Of a DNA stretch of 64,000 bases, positions 34,757 through 45,814 are shown piece after piece. The DNA is from Filosporella fistucella (taxonomy: Eukaryota; Ascomycota; Leotiomycetes; Helotiales). The stretch lies in the NCBI GenBank assembly GCA_030077755.1, contig JAQJZZ010000010.1:5518001-5582000 (forward strand). Reading direction: 5' to 3'. The position numbers and the translations under genes were made by a program. Position 1 is the first letter of the stretch. Each line of letters begins with the position of its first letter. The notes beneath the pieces are model-generated. The model did not search any database, was not told where the DNA came from, and saw nothing but the letters and a program-made list of their open reading frames with translations.

Positions 34757-36325
34757 GTGCCGAAGTTGATTTACTCGGAAATTGGATTCAATTATGAACA
34801 GAGAGTTCGAACAGGGTTGCCGCTAGCAACTTTGTTTCCAAGGACCAAGTATATCAAGTCTTTCACAATCGCCAACTTCTTTCGAAAACAACTACACGAC
34901 CACAAACACAACACCTTTCTTGCCACTTTGCATCTACTTCCATCAATCATCTCAACCTTGGCTCAGCGATATGGAAATCGTGAAGGAATCGATCCTATCC
35001 AACGCACCTCCTTCCAGACACGCGCTCTTCCTGTCATCACCTGGACACAAAACCAAGTCACTCCTAGCTCTTCGTCCACTCCTTCTCCGTCAAATCGTCC
35101 TTCACCCCAACCAACGAGCCGTTCTATTGCAAGCAGAAGCGATATCACCAGAAGGAATAGACCAACAAGTTCAACACAAGTCTCTATCCAATCGTCTCCT
35201 TCATTGAAGAGAGATGTCGGAACTCCTCGATCGATCAACAGTGACCTCGAATCGGTCATTCATAAGCTTCGTGTTAGAGTCGCTCAAGAGCTGCAAAATA
35301 GCGAGCTTCGGGAGGTTATCGACTCTACTCAGCTCACTCTCACAAAACTTGAGACTGCTACTCATGCACGTTAATTCAAGAAGTTCGTGGAATTGCCATT
35401 GGAGATTCCACTGAAGATTTGGCGCGAAGCAGATCGATTCCAAACTATTATTGGACTCAAGGATATCTCAAAAAATAATCGCAGCGTACTCCAGGGCACA
35501 CATCTTCGACTGGCTTGCAAAAAGGGATCCGAGGAAGTCCTTAGAGTCAAGTCAAATTACAACTCTCTTGCATTGTCGACTGGTGCTCAAGTATATACGA
35601 ATCTCGAAGTTGACACCATCTGGATGATGAATTACATGCCCTCACTGATCCATACATCGTATATGATAGAGAATCACATATGTGATATTTGGACTTCCGC
35701 TACCTGGGAGAAGCTGCTCGCTGGGCAAGTCACTTCTATCAAAAGGCTTGCCATCACGTACAAAATCATCTCCGATAGGACATTCCCCCTTGTTCGAATG
35801 TGTATTATGTTGCTTCAATTGAATACAGAAAAATTATTCCTAATCAATGGCGTTGAAGACATCAAGGATGGAAATTATGCGGCCTTAGTCCCCACAAGAC
35901 GGCCATACTTAGATGTTCGGATCGCACCCGAAAGACAGCGGGCGTTGAGATCGGAGTCCTGGATGAACTTTAAAATGCGCTTCTGTCACATTGTGGACCA
36001 CCAGAAAATATCGCAGCAAAAATTGTACGACGTAGCAGTTCAAGGTATGACCTCTCCTTATGTTAAATTTCTAGGTAGCCCACTGGAAATAATTATTTGC
36101 GCAAAATACTTGGCAGAGCTGGCAAGGTCATGGGCTTCCTCCAAACTGATTATGGATCAAAACCACCCCAAAGAGATGCACCAACGGTGCGTAATAGAGA
36201 AAGATTTCGATTCTATCAGAGCGAACAATCTATTCGATCTCTCAAGCTGGAAAGCTCCTACTGTCAAGGTTGTGGATGCTGTTAATCAGTGGGGAGAATG
36301 GGTCAGCATCAAGTATCGATTATGA
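34757..36325 (+). pseudogene. 2EXR-domain gene interrupted by an in-frame stop
   Basis: A frame open from 34757 to TAA 35372-35374 resumes in the same frame and immediately gives the 2EXR start FKKFVELPLEIPLKIWREAD, then LRLACKKGSEEVLRV and LEVDTIW, and runs to TGA 36325 (about 315 codons after the stop). The upstream part is disordered (Ser/Pro/Thr-rich, ~100 codons) and contains no ATG at all, so a start must come from an upstream exon or is lost. Either the TAA is a nonsense mutation, or a 66-nt in-phase intron (35315-35380, weak GTTATC donor, TTCAAG acceptor) removes it. I favour decay because the neighbouring paralogue is also broken. The function of the family is not established. Confidence 0.5.
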
Positions 36326-37331
36326 GTATTCCGATCATATCCCACTGGGGAGATGAGTGGAGGAGGCGAAGACTGATAACGCAACGATCTCAGCTTATCA
36401 AAAGGAAACTGTATTCTTCATGAATATATCATTTGAACATGCCAGCGTAAGACTTATATCTATGTGACACCTCGACGTAGAATCAGTGCCACAGTTGCGT
36501 AAAGCCTAGCAGAATCATAATGTCTAGCAATACCGTTTTGAAAGGCGATTATCATGAATATGCTATTCAATGAGCAACGAAATGCCTTTCTTATAAACAT
36601 GTGCGCGAAAAACTTGCCCCGAAATGGCGGCGCCGTGTTATATGGAACATTGGATTATGCTAACTGTCTCCTAAACGACCCGTCTTAGAACCAGGTTATT
36701 ATGCTTGGCTAACTCCGATTGCATTGAGCGAATCAATCCTGGATTTTATCAATGTTTAATTAGGAGTATTAACCTGACGGGGTTCTCCTAGCTGATACGG
36801 TAGGACTGGATCTAAGGTATTGTTGACGAGGTAAATATGGAGTACTAAAGTCTCACGGATACTGAGTCAGACAATATCAACCAAAGCAGAGATTTGACTT
36901 TTCAATAATCACTTATGCAAAAAATATGTTTGCAGGAAAATTTCTTACAAGCATAGCGGGATCTACATCTCCCATTGGGGCAGGCTGGCAAACAACAATG
37001 GATGTGCTTAAGAGCATGCAACGATGTTCTTGCACGAGACACTTGTCTTAAAAGAACAACGATCATTTTCAATGGTGCATAATCTCACTATGGGAGCAAA
37101 CCCGACTTTTCTTGCCGCTGAGCATTCTGTGTTCATAGAACACCAGCACGGAAATAGCTCGATATCGAGATTCAGCTAATGTGAGTTTGCCTCAGGTACG
37201 ATAATTCGACATGCAACAAAATTTTCCACAACCCTGAGGCTTCAAGGCACTTTACATGCAAATTGGGCTCCCACTCGATTCTCATGCCAAGTTAAGAATC
37301 GAGCTTTGTTTTCATCCTTTCCCGTTTAAGT
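36326..37331. other. gene-free A+T-rich stretch
   Basis: About 1 kb between the 2EXR relic and the TGS1 stop. It is A+T-rich, has no open frame with a family match, and is probably intergenic plus TGS1 3' flank. Confidence 0.55.
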
Positions 37332-38977
37332 TCATGGTGCAGATGCAGGCACAAATGCAACCAAAGCTTTACTAGCACCCTGCATGCAGTATTGCACCAC
37401 CTCCACTTTCTCTCTATCTGGTGCCAAACTTGCGATCTGTCTGAGATCACTTGTCCTCGGTAGATAAAGAGCTGATTGCATTCCCTTACACGCTGCGTGT
37501 ATCTGTTTGATTGAGTAGGGTGCCATCGTATTGAGATTAAAGATTTTATCGGATCTATAACCCGGTCCACCCCAGGGAGGAGATGCGAAGATTACAGTCT
37601 TGGCTCGGTCTATTGAGGAAGACTTTGACTCGAGATAAGAGAATGAATCGTCGTTGACCCATGTGATATACTCTGCGACTCCGTAAATGGCAGCATTGTG
37701 CTGTGCGCATGCGATCACAGAAGGATCCTTCTCAATGGCGATTATATGAGACCAGCGCTCCGACAGAGCGAATGCTATCACATTGCCTCCGGCTCCAGCA
37801 AACATGTCTATCAGAACCGATTTGGATTCAGATGTAATCGCTGCAAGGTCTTCCGCTACTTTGCTGTCACTATGTTAGCCTATCATGGGTACTAGAAAAG
37901 AATACTTACTTCGCAACAGGTTCGGGAGTGACTCCGAACCACGAGTCATCCGTCATCTGGATGCCCTCATCGTAGAGCGAGAATATGCTGTAGCGCTGCT
38001 CCCAGTAGCTAATGAAAGTTAGTAGTGTGTTACTTAAAAAATATTATTACCTACTTTTGGATGTCCCAATGGGCGTCTTGCCGTGTTGTATAATGATGGC
38101 ATTCGTCTGTAAGCTCATAAATCTTTGGGGATTCTTGATCTTGGAAGCTGGGATCATTCATATCTTGGTCCTCAGGATACAAATGATCGACCGCTGAAGC
38201 ATCCGCAGGCGTGTTACCCATGATTTTGAATTTCACCTCCTCTGTCGGTTTGAACCTCTCACTGTGTGCTGTGATCTTTTCTGTAAACCTTGATGAGTTG
38301 AGCAATATATTTGGCGACACCTGTCGGGCTTTTGTAATAGCCGCCTGATGCCCAAGAGTTTCTATTTCACGGAGAGGGGTCATGCGTTTTGAGAGAGCTG
38401 ATTCGCGGCCCTGTAGTCTTTTCGCTGCTTTTCTCAACCCTCTCAAGACTACAGATTTTTTTGGACCTGGACTGTTCCGCAGTTCTAGACTGATGGCCTC
38501 ACGAATGGCACGAAGCTTCTTCGTTGCCTTAGGGTCTAGAATGAACTTTCCGGGTGTTGATCTCAGGGCGTTGAAGCTATTCCATGACGAACCCTTTACG
38601 ATTGGTGTACTCGTCGCAATTTCTGGGCTGAAATTTGACGTTTCAGGTTCATGTGAAGACAATCCTGACTCAAGAAGATTTCGCTGATGTTCTTCGTCCT
38701 TTTCTTGAGTGCATTTACCTCCTAGTACGACGGAATTTTCACAAGACTTGACGGGCTGCGTTGGCGTTGGAAGAGGTATACCGGTACCAAGTTGAGCTTC
38801 AACTGCTGCTCTATCTTCTTCCCTAGTAAATTTAAAGGGTTCTTGGTTTCGCTTTGATTTGAATTTTAAGCTTGACTTGCTTGTTGCTCCTTGCTGTTTC
38901 TGCTGTTCTCGAATTCGGCGTGTTCGACGTGATTTATTGTCCAAAATTTGTTTATACCTATTGATCTTCGAAGTCAT
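37332..38977 (-). CDS. TGS1: trimethylguanosine synthase TGS1
   Basis: S-adenosylmethionine-dependent N2-methyltransferase that turns the m7G cap of snRNAs and snoRNAs into the 2,2,7-trimethyl cap. Exons are 38055-38977, 37910-38008 and 37332-37863 (two 46-nt introns), giving 517 residues. The N-terminal ~290 residues are basic and disordered. The conserved part runs from [10 protein letters not shown] through [20 protein letters not shown] and [10 protein letters not shown]. It continues into the SAM-binding motif [15 protein letters not shown] and the catalytic [10 protein letters not shown]. The start at 38977 ([10 protein letters not shown]) is the first good ATG; the frame continues upstream without an ATG, so an extra 5' exon is possible. 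It is divergent from the GRASP gene. Confidence 0.9.
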
Positions 38978-39416
38978 GGGTCGAATTGACGAAATGACAC
39001 TACCTTGCTTTATTTGAGCAGAATGGGAGAATATCTGATGACCCCCTCCTACTGCAAATTCAACTCGTGGCCCGGAGTTGCTGAAGAAGCCTAGGTCATG
39101 TGTTAACAAAAAATTCCTGCCTAAGTTGATGAAAATTTATTGCGCTGGTGGGGTTGAAATACACCCAATCTGAATTGAAACTTACTTGAACGACCTTTCC
39201 AACCTTATGCCCAAACAGGAAATGTAAGTAATTGGGACCTCGTTCGTCAATATCAAATCAACTCGAGGCAAGACAAATGGTGGAGATCGTTGGAGCTTGG
39301 GCCACAACGAGGCTGAGCTAGTGTCCCCAAAGGACCAGATCGCTGGAATTTAATAACGACATCCCTCAATACACATATTCTCCTGATCCTTTGCAGAAAT
39401 CTACCCATCTTGCAAG
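38978..39416. promoter_or_regulatory. shared TGS1/GRASP promoter region
   Basis: A 439-bp gap between divergent starts (the TGS1 start is the less certain one). No gene is seen inside it. Confidence 0.5.
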
Positions 39417-40535
39417 ATGTTTAACGCGTTGAATCGTTTCATATCCCGTTTGGATTCGGAAGCACCAGCCCAACGGTCAGACCATGGTGCATTTGGCTTC
39501 CAAGTCCTAAGAAACAAAACCCCAGAGCTAGCAATTGACCCATGGTTTGACTTTATTGTTGGAATTAATGGCCGTGTGATAGTACGTCTGCTTCTGATAT
39601 TGGAAACATCAAGCTGACAGATTAGGATGATTCCGACCCAACTCTCTTTGCTCAAGAAATACGCAACTGCGCTGGTAGCACTGTAACACTTGGCCTATGG
39701 AGTGCGAAGGTAAGTAAACAAATCTGGCTCAACCTCCATGCTCATTTCATTCCAGGGACAAAGAACACGCACAATTCACATCCCAGTTCCTGCGGCCAAT
39801 CCTACCCTCGGTCTCACCCTACAGTGGACATCTATCAACACCGTATCGAACATTTGGCACATCCTTGATGTACCAGCAAACTCGCCCGCAGATCTTGCAG
39901 GACTATTACCTTATAGCGACTACATTCTGGGCACACCTGAAGGTGTGCTTCACGGGGAAAGTGGCTTGGGAGAACTTGTAGAGGATCATATTGGACGTCC
40001 ATTGAGGCTTTACGTTTACAATAACGAATATGATGTTACTAGGGAGGTTACAATCCATCCAAGCAGAGACTGGGGCGGAGAAGGAGCTCTGGGGTGCGTA
40101 CTGGGATATGGAGCTCTCCACAGACTGCCAGCGCCCTTGAGCGAACCACTTGCTGCTCCAGGAGAGACATTATTCGAAACAGAAAATGCACGATTCTCAA
40201 ATGAAGAAGTTCGGCCACTTTCTGGCACCGGAGAGTTTTTTGTTCCAGCTACATCGGAACCGAGTGAGTTCCTGGTACCAGCGCAGTTTGTTAGTCCTCC
40301 TACGACCACACCTGGCAGGGGAAAGAAAGAAAAGAAGCATGGACATAGTCCGAACAAGGCCTTCATGGATGATTACTTTACGGAGGGAGAAAAGAAGAGC
40401 AGAGAATTGGACCATGCACCAAGTGCGAAGAGTACCCCACCACCTCCTCCGCCGAAGCAAGGAGGTCCTCCTAAAGCTGGAGGACCTCCGAAGGCAGGAG
40501 AGAAGCTAGAAGCGGAAGATAGTGGTGTAGATTAG
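39417..40535 (+). CDS. GRH1: Golgi reassembly stacking protein (GRASP/Grh1)
   Basis: Peripheral Golgi/ER-exit-site protein involved in COPII traffic and unconventional secretion. Exons are 39417-39581, 39626-39709 and 39756-40535, giving 342 residues. Two PDZ-like domains make up residues ~15-215, with HGAFGFQVLRNKTPELAI and FIVGINGRVI in the first and LGLTLQW, WHILDVPANSPADLAGL and DYILG in the second. The C-terminus is Ser/Pro-rich, then Lys-rich, ending in a polyproline run and two GGPPKAG repeats. It begins MFNALNRFISRL with no Gly2, so it lacks the N-myristoylation site of animal GRASPs. As in yeast Grh1, an amphipathic N-terminal helix may serve instead (inference). It converges on OST2 with a 165-bp gap. 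Confidence 0.92.
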
Positions 40536-40700
40536 TCGTCGCTATGAGCATGAATGGTACTAATAGAGTTGAGTGGTACGAATTGTGCTTTTGAGTTATT
40601 CATTGATATTTGAAATGTCCCTCCTAGAATTTCGTTTCGTTGACTTTTTCTATTCCTACACCCTTGATCCGTTTTCAGCCCCCCATGGGTATTGTACAGT

Positions 40701-41311
40701 TTAGTTGATGAAGTTAACGCAGAAGAAATGTAAGATCATGCTTCCGAATACGTAATCCGCAAATGCCCTGGTCATGATCAGTATTGCTCAGCCTTCGTGC
40801 TAGATTTAATTCCTTACCTTTCTGGTGAAACCTCTCCAAACTCTGCCTTGTTCTCCACATTTGTTTGTATCCGTAAAGAAGCTATGTCGTGTCAGTAATC
40901 GTGGCTATCCCGAATTGGAGATGCCATACCCGTCAAAACGAATTGTCCAACCGTCGCCGAGAAACCAGAGAGAAAAGCATTGAAAGGCTACATCCACTCA
41001 TTAGCAAATCCTCCTCACATCTTCATTGCACAACCTACATAGTTTCCGGCAATGACACAGTACACGAATTGAAGCACTCCAACCACAACCAAGAATGCCA
41101 TAAAGACATCAATTAGCTTCGTTCGCTGAGGTGTCTTGTCCAAATAATTCTGCCATATTCCCAATGCTACATCTTGTGGACTCTGATTATCTTTCGCTTT
41201 GATGGAGGCCTTCGTGGGTATGGCAGGGACGGACGCAGCAGATGTAAGTGAAGCTTGGGAAGTCGCTGCTGCGGAAGGGGTAGGTTCACGGGCGTTGCGT
41301 TTAGGTGCCAT
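40701..41311 (-). CDS. OST2: oligosaccharyltransferase subunit OST2/DAD1
   Basis: Small membrane subunit of the ER oligosaccharyltransferase that N-glycosylates nascent proteins. Four exons (41039-41311, 40930-40987, 40818-40881, 40701-40767) give 153 residues. A ~45-residue Ala/Ser/Thr-rich cytosolic N-terminus precedes the DAD family core: WQNYLDKTPQRTKLIDVFM, a first membrane helix through VVVGVLQFVYCVIAG, then PFNAFLSGFSATVGQFVLT, SLRIQTN and the conserved end FADYVFGSMILHFFCVNFIN. All three introns are 48-51 nt. Only the first exon is visible as a long open frame, so naive ORF calling would lose the C-terminal two thirds of the domain. Confidence 0.93.
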
Positions 41312-41647
41312 TGTGAATTATTTGCAGAGAAATTGACCTCTAGAAGAATGGATATGCGGATTTTCGGAGTGCAAGTTCAATTGTGGTGGTGTTCAAATCG
41401 GTACCTAGACTTTTCGTGATGCTCTGAGCTGCACCAGGTGGCCTCTTGATGTTGAAGGCGCCAAGCCAAGCGATTGACTGGGGGAGGAAACGACCGACCA
41501 CCGACAACACCGAGGGGTAAATGCTAGAGCTTGAGACTACTGACGTGCTTGGGATGTAAACATTGCAACGTCTCATCAAGGAATCAAGTAAAGGATTGAA
41601 TTTCAAGCTGAAAGATCAAAGATCAAAGCCGTCACTAAGTCGCAAAA
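41312..41647. promoter_or_regulatory. shared OST2/TMEM14 promoter region
   Basis: A 336-bp gap between divergent starts. The open frames inside it, on both strands, lack family resemblance. Confidence 0.5.
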
Positions 41648-42069
41648 ATGGTAGGATTCGGGTCATAAGATTGTTTAGATCACGAGAAGAAGCTAACAGC
41701 TATGAGGGCATCGAAGTGCCAGCTTTCATTATTGGAGCCCTCACTGCCGGAGGTGGAACATTCGGATACATCAAGACAGGTTCCATTCCTTCCATAGCAG
41801 CTGGACTCACAGTGGGCACTTTAGTCTGTTCCTCCCCTTCCGGGACCCTAAGATGCTTGCTGACGAACATGAAGTATCTCGTGGGTGGTTACCGTATCCA
41901 AAATCGACAATCGTATGGTGTTGAACTTGCACTCCTCGCCTCGATTATTCTCGCGGGAAGTTCTATCCCAAGAGCCATCAAGAGCCAAAAGCCTTTGCCA
42001 TCGGGTCTGAGTCTTCTCGCATTGTATGGCTTATACACCTTTGGCAATGCATACAGAACCAAGGTCTAG
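41648..42069 (+). CDS. TMEM14 (UPF0136) family small membrane protein
   Basis: A ~104-residue four-helix membrane protein of the Tmemb_14 family; animal TMEM14C is a mitochondrial inner-membrane protein needed for haem synthesis, and the fungal role is not defined. Exons are 41648-41650 (ATG only), 41707-41823 and 41875-42069. Splicing gives MGIEVPAFIIGALTAGGG, then GLTVGTLYLVGGYRIQNRQS, then LPSGLSLLALYGLYTFGNAYR. Intron 2 (51 nt) is in frame without a stop, and its removal restores the TLYLVGGY motif. Intron 1 must end at the unusual GAG acceptor 41706, because the nearby CAG acceptor gives an immediate stop. The coding frame has no other ATG upstream. Confidence 0.82.
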
Positions 42070-42415
42070 GCGCATCTAAGTACACTCTGAAAATATGCTT
42101 GCGTTTTGCAGTTGGGGACGGTCGAAGTCGTAGAATGAGGACAATTCTAATTCTCTTTGAGCACCCTCATTATTCCAACAGATATCTGCTTCTCTTGCCA
42201 GTGAACACTTTGCATCTGTGAATAGCCCTTCTTATTCTTCGAGTCTTCCAGGACTGTAAACATTGAGTGGTATGCCTCAACTCCATATTATACAATCCAT
42301 CTCCCAATGCTCCACCATCGCCATGGGTTTACTCCATAAACGCCTGAATATGCTCCCAATTTAAACTACTTCCCCGATATTTGCTCCAGTCCTATGGGGT
42401 CCAAGGATCTCCCGC
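42070..42415. other. convergent intergenic region TMEM14/CMC2
   Basis: About 350 bp between convergent stops. No gene is visible. Confidence 0.6.
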
Positions 42416-42711
42416 TCATGAATTCGCATCGATTTCCGCAAACTTCGCTCGTATCGCTTCATTCTTAAGCTTCGCCTGCTCCCGATTCTGTCTTGTTCTC
42501 TCTAATCGTTGCGCTCGGAGACATTTATTGACCTGAGTCTTTGCATCATTGCACATGCCAACTGCTTTCCAGAGGAAGCCTCTTGCATGGCATTCATCGA
42601 GGGCAGTCATGACCTCCTCGCATGCTGTAGTGTTGTCAGTTGAAAATGCGAGTGACGGCAGTAGGATAATAGAATACCAGTGTTATCTTTCGTATGTAAA
42701 TGAGGATGCAT
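42416..42711 (-). CDS. CMC2: COX assembly mitochondrial protein CMC2
   Basis: Twin CX9C protein of the mitochondrial intermembrane space, needed for cytochrome c oxidase biogenesis and imported by the Mia40 relay. Exons are 42678-42711 (MHPHLHTKDNT) and 42416-42624 (53-nt intron, phase 1), giving 80 residues. The first CX9C is C-EEVMTALDE-C followed by HARGFLWKAVG; the second is C-NDAKTQVNK-C followed by LRAQRLERTRQNR. The first cysteine and its context depend on the splice: A is built from G plus CA across the intron. It is divergent from prefoldin 2 with only 189 bp between starts. Confidence 0.9.
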
Positions 42712-42900
42712 TTTGGCGTTTCTCTCGCGTATGCAATTAGTCCTTGAAGTTGTGTTGCTGAAGCTTGAATATCTGGTGATTTTGGGAGGAGCTAAATTTC
42801 ACGTAGTCGGCAAACGGAAGTTGCCATTTTCTGGAGCTCTCTCCATGTCCAAAAAGATTTTGAGCTTGCAAGTTGCGACAACGTCACAAAAGCAACCAAT
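42712..42900. promoter_or_regulatory. shared CMC2/PFD2 promoter region
   Basis: Only 189 bp separate the two Met codons, the tightest head-to-head pair in the window. An open plus-strand frame from 42713 crosses it without family resemblance. Confidence 0.55.
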
Positions 42901-43514
42901 ATGGCGCAACAAATCACCCAGAGGAAGCAGCAAGGTTGGATCCCTCATATTGTTCCTATTTGACTCTGCAATTCTGACACTTTCTCTAGAGCTTCAAAAT
43001 CAATACACAAGTTACAAAAACGGTCTACAGCAGATCGCCCAGAAAATTGGGGATGTTGAGAGCGAGGCAGAAGAACACAAGTTCGTCCCAATATTTCTTT
43101 CTACTGCAATCTAATGATTTTCCGGCGTCGGCTTTCTTCAACGGCACATTTCCAAGAATTTTCTGGGCTCTTTCCATCCTTCATATCTCACCGCTGGAAC
43201 GCCTGCTCACCGCTACTACTACAGACTTGTCCTCGAAACTCTCGAACCGCTTCCGGCAGATAGGAAGTGTTTCCGGATGATAAATGGTGTCCTTGTTGAG
43301 CGAACGGTGAAGGATGTCATTCCTGCCCTAAAGACCAATTCGGATGGTCTCCGGAAAGTGCTCGAGGGTCTTGTCAAGGAGTACAACAATAAGCAGATGG
43401 AGATGGACAAGTGGAAGGTAGCAATTTGGATCTGAGATGTAGAAGATATATTTCAGTCAGCTAACCATCATGTTCCTTTAGAAAAAGAACAATATCCAGG
43501 TTGTCCAACAATGA
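42901..43514 (+). CDS. GIM4: prefoldin subunit 2
   Basis: Beta-type subunit of the hexameric prefoldin chaperone, which hands unfolded actin and tubulin to the CCT chaperonin. Four exons (42901-42934, 42990-43080, 43225-43417, 43482-43514) give 116 residues. The order is MAQQITQRKQQ, the first coiled coil ELQNQYTSYKNGLQQIAQKI, HKLVLETLEPLPADRKCFRM, the beta hairpin GVLVERTVKDVIPAL, and the second coiled coil ending in VVQQ. Every splice junction keeps the family alignment. The 144-nt second intron is the longest here. The last exon has only 11 codons including the stop. Confidence 0.92.
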
Positions 43515-45814
43515 GTAGGCAATTCTTGAAGGGAAATTTCGCTATGCAGAACTAGCCGTCTCTTGCAAGGCTGGAGGAGTCTGGAGTTATGTCAGAAACG
43601 GGCTGATGGTAGAAGGCTTAAAAAAAGTCTGGAGTTTTGGGTCATAGGGCGGTCAATCATACCACATCACATATATTGCAGTCCGGGGAAGGAATATGTG
43701 ACATCCGCCTAGATTGTGCATTCGTGCCCATTTAGACCCAAAGAGAGAAGGATTACTCGACCTGGCCGATTTCTCTCCGCATTCTGAAGATTTTTACGAC
43801 GTCACATCTATCATATGATTTCCAGATATCTGGCTATTCGATGCGTTGTACAGCATGTGGAGTGAGGCTCGCCGTCAACTCACGATCATTTGACGGCGTT
43901 TACTGCGTTTCAGCTGCCCAACGGCGACGCTCGCCTTCTTTTTTGGTGCCCAATAACAGCAGGCCTACATCTCTATTTGACATGGCAATCGGTGGAGAGA
44001 CTATGTTCGCATATGAAGCGCGATGCGTTGTTCGCAACCCACTGCATATGCATTGGCCAGGGTATTCTCAGCCTGATGGGGTTGAAGAGAGGGTGGCATC
44101 TCGTGTTGCTGATAATAGAAAGATGAATAAGTTGGTGTCCATGGTAGGCACAGTCAATGCCAACAGCGTTCACATATCCATGACGGTCCTTACCATGACA
44201 TGATTTTTTGATCCGTTTCACGCCAGTTGTCCAGGCCGTGTTCGCCATGAAGGTACAAAGTCTGCACATAACAACCTTGGAACAGGTGTGAGAAAAGAAA
44301 AAGCAAAGCTACGACGCCGGCAAGCCCGGCAACCTTTTCTTTACTGATTGATTGATGATGGGACAAATCTACAGATTCTAGCTTACCCGTTGAAGAAAAG
44401 CCAGGTGAAGAACATTGACTAGCAATAAGCCGGACTTTGAACCCGCTTGCCTCTGACAGGTGCATAATGTAGAGGGGAGGATAGCTTCAAAGGCATCAAA
44501 GCTAATACCAGTTGGAAAGTTAAGAGTTTTGAATGACCATAATAGGACATTCTTGGTAGACGACATACATCTTTTGGGAATACTTGTACCAAAGTATTCG
44601 AGCCTTGGGCTATTAATAATGCATTATTCAGGACGATAACGAGTAGAAAGCCAATCCGGGAACGGGGAACGGAAGCCTTGCCTCCTCATGTTGTTTCCTT
44701 CGAAATTCAAGGCATATCACAATTGGAATAGCTCCCCTCATCACAGGCTCACAAAGCGAAGACTCTGCAGTCTCAGCTGATAGGCCACCTGCTGACAGAG
44801 CCTGAGAGAAGAGAGGACACACACCTGCGCCGTCGAGAACCCAGTACTCTGCCGAACTGTCATGTTCCGCGCTCCCGTAGGCTGCAATTGGAGTGCAGTT
44901 GACCGAGTGTGGCCCAACAAATCGCAGCAAATCTCATCGTAAGAGCCACTCAGAACCGTTGATCCAGCTTCATTATTCGATTGGAGAACAGCGCAGATTT
45001 TGCTTACTCGCTGCGCGAAAATAAGGCTATCCAAGGGCTGTCCAGTCCCGTACAATCTCGTCCCTGATTTTCTGAACCTGAACCTGAGCAAAGGGCTGAA
45101 CAACGCTAACACCAACCACACCCTAGCCCGCTTGTGAGGTGGAGGTGCAGTAAGAGCGAGGCCTCGCAGCTCGCAGGTAAACATCCATCTGCAGCAAAGC
45201 AAAGCAAAGCAGAAGCCCAAATCCCTCGACACGACCAATTCCTCCGTCCGGTTCAACCTCCTGTAACGGTAACACGCACTGGCACTCCCGATCATTCACG
45301 GTTCCCATCATCTGCTGCTCACCGACTTGTGCTCATTGCATTGGACTGCTCGATCACTGTCTGCCCCATCTTTTGATTGATTGTTGATCCAAATCGACAA
45401 TCGCAGTACTCACTCCCCCTGTTCACGACAACCACACCAGTTGCTGCTTCAATTCACCCGCGGGGGTTTCGCGCGTTCCAGAGAAAAAAACACCTGCGAC
45501 CGCATTTACAACCTGCTAACAGCTGCATTGTGCATGTACGCCTCTGAAATACTCCGTCTGAACTAAGGTGTGCAGCCCTGCTCTATTCTCTCCTGGCACA
45601 AATCTGACGCTACCATGCAGCATTCCGCAGCCATACTCATTGTCCCCCAAAGTCAACAATTGCGAGCCCCAAAGGAGTGCATTAGTTCGAGGATCTACTG
45701 CATCTGTACGCCTTGCCTCGAAGATTTGCTGGCCGTATGACGACGTGTCATCCAAGGAATTTCGAGAAAGCCACTATCCGCACGCTGCAGGTTTCCGACC
45801 TTTAAACAGGAAGC
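43515..45814. promoter_or_regulatory. long upstream region of HAP3
   Basis: About 2.3 kb without a recognisable gene. A 184-codon minus-strand frame at 44741-45295 has no domain resemblance and is probably chance. The AGCAAAGCAAAGCAAAGC run (45183-45211) and CT/CA-rich sequence after 45300 suggest the HAP3 leader. A CCAAT pentamer lies at 45235-45239, which could allow autoregulation by the CCAAT-binding complex (speculative). Confidence 0.4.

Noticed and set aside
42713..43114. 133-codon plus-strand frame across the CMC2/PFD2 gap
   Set aside because: It has no homology, overlaps the well-supported prefoldin exons in another frame and crosses their intron.
44741..45295. 184-codon minus-strand frame with Cys/Leu-rich sequence
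   Set aside because: No family resemblance, no leader-like upstream sequence and no intron structure; it lies in the probable HAP3 leader.
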